Positions 63,600-64,000 of a stretch of DNA of 64,000 nt are shown here, one piece after another. Origin of the DNA: Williamsia maris (GTDB lineage: Bacteria > Actinomycetota > Actinomycetes > Mycobacteriales > Mycobacteriaceae); NCBI RefSeq assembly GCF_024171815.1, contig NZ_JAMTCJ010000001.1, positions 62,001 through 126,000 on the forward strand, read 5' to 3'. Under the pieces are notes generated by a model that saw nothing but the letters and a program-made list of their open reading frames with translations, was not told where the DNA came from and did no database searches. The position numbers and the translations under genes are program-made. Position 1 is the stretch's first letter; every line of letters starts with the position of its first letter.

Positions 63600-63755
63600 A
63601 ACGGGATTGCGCGTCCCGTGTCGTGGGGGTGATGTGTGCCGTGCGCGGATACCTGACTCGATCACCTCGTCGGCGACCTCACAGTGGCGCGACCGTCCCG
63701 GATTCTCACCGGGTTCCCCGCGCACAGCTCGCATGACTGTATTGCCGACCATCAC
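63600..63755 (-). promoter_or_regulatory. Cobalamin (B12) riboswitch upstream of cbtB-cbtA
   Basis: On the minus strand the aptamer core is clear: GGGGAACCCGGTGAGAATCC, then GCCACTG (together 63719-63679), followed by the B12 box GAGTCAGGTATCCGCGC (63659-63643). A CGGGA/TCCCG hairpin (63618-63602) then abuts the cbtB ribosome site, so control is probably by blocking translation when B12 is plentiful. This agrees with the known regulation of cbtAB genes. Confidence 0.88.
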
Positions 63756-63821
63756 CGCTGGTCAATACGCATCGCCCGGCGAGACGGCGGAGTTGTCACA
63801 GGTGTGGTGGATCATGGACCG

Positions 63822-64000
63822 ATGACCACCACCGTCGCTGCCGACGTGCTCGCGCGGTTCAGCGCGCCCACCCGCGACTGGTTCACCGGTGCGTTCACGG
63901 CCCCGACCCCGGCTCAGATCGGTGCGTGGAACGCCATCGCCGACGGCGCCCACACCCTGGTGGTGGCCCCGACCGGATCCGGCAAGACCCTCTCGGCGTT
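63822..64000 (+). CDS. lhr: Lhr-type ATP-dependent helicase (partial, runs off right edge)
   Basis: Only 59 residues are in the window, from an ATG at 63822. [13 protein letters not shown], the Q-motif-like [13 protein letters not shown] and Walker [13 protein letters not shown] match the start of Lhr superfamily 2 helicases, which act in DNA repair. It is divergent from the riboswitch-controlled cbtB. The identification rests on this short start. Confidence 0.8.
   Translation, partial: MTTTVAADVLARFSAPTRDWFTGAFTAPTPAQIGAWNAIADGAHTLVVAPTGSGKTLSA

Overview
The window is a piece of chromosome from a high-GC, mycolic-acid-bearing actinobacterium (order Mycobacteriales). Gordonia or a close relative is my best guess; this is an inference from gene content and order, not a measured match. 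Two long stretches follow the gene order known from Mycobacterium tuberculosis. Positions 1-13300 carry homologues of the Rv1220c-Rv1238 block. Positions 14100-59100 carry homologues of Rv3264c-Rv3285, interrupted by a large insertion. No transposase, phage gene, tRNA, rRNA or CRISPR array was seen.

Left part (1-13.3 kb): the end of a trehalose-type ABC importer (sugB partial, sugA, lpqY), a general-stress membrane protein, a CitE-like lyase, a soluble MgtE/CBS protein with a DUF1003 membrane protein, a secreted lytic transglycosylase, the Fe-S carrier mrp, and the envelope-stress operon sigE-rseA-htrA-tatB with a divergent O-methyltransferase. Middle part (13.3-32.2 kb): an SGNH hydrolase, the nucleotide-sugar and cell-wall linker genes manB-wbbL-rmlD, an LCP ligase, a TIGR03089 protein, fadE25, a dienelactone hydrolase, an AbiEi/DUF559-like gene framed by inverted 21-bp repeat arrays, purE-purK, gtrA, a two-component system, a PH-domain protein, birA, and the acyl-CoA carboxylase genes accD5-accE5 followed by maf.

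The most striking region is 32.3-54.3 kb, inserted between maf and sseA, which are neighbours in M. tuberculosis. It looks like an undescribed surface-glycolipid locus built from two diverged copies of one module. Each copy has a DrrAB-type ABC exporter, a GT1 glycosyltransferase of the mycobacterial Gtf type, at least one WS/DGAT-like acyltransferase (three in total, sharing a DDRANA motif), and a tightly coupled trio of PapA-like condensation-fold acyltransferases in the fixed order A-B-C. An antigen-85-like mycolyltransferase and a GT2 glycosyltransferase complete it. A seventh PapA-like protein (class A) sits a little further on, between the sufE-like gene and accA3. There is no polyketide synthase, FadD ligase or MmpL transporter in the window. 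The locus would therefore decorate a sugar or lipid core made elsewhere, with up to ten acyltransferases and two exporters.

Right part (54.4-64 kb): sseA and a SufE-like gene, the orphan class A acyltransferase, accA3 (the biotinylated subunit partnering AccD5/AccE5, loaded by the BirA encoded here), a small GNAT-like protein, a second antigen-85-like mycolyltransferase, an acyl-CoA dehydrogenase, and a cobalamin riboswitch controlling cbtB-cbtA and a degenerate histidine phosphatase. The start of an Lhr-type helicase runs off the right edge. Together the window links trehalose uptake, acyl-CoA carboxylation, mycolyl transfer and multiple sugar acylation, which fits a cell-envelope lipid theme.
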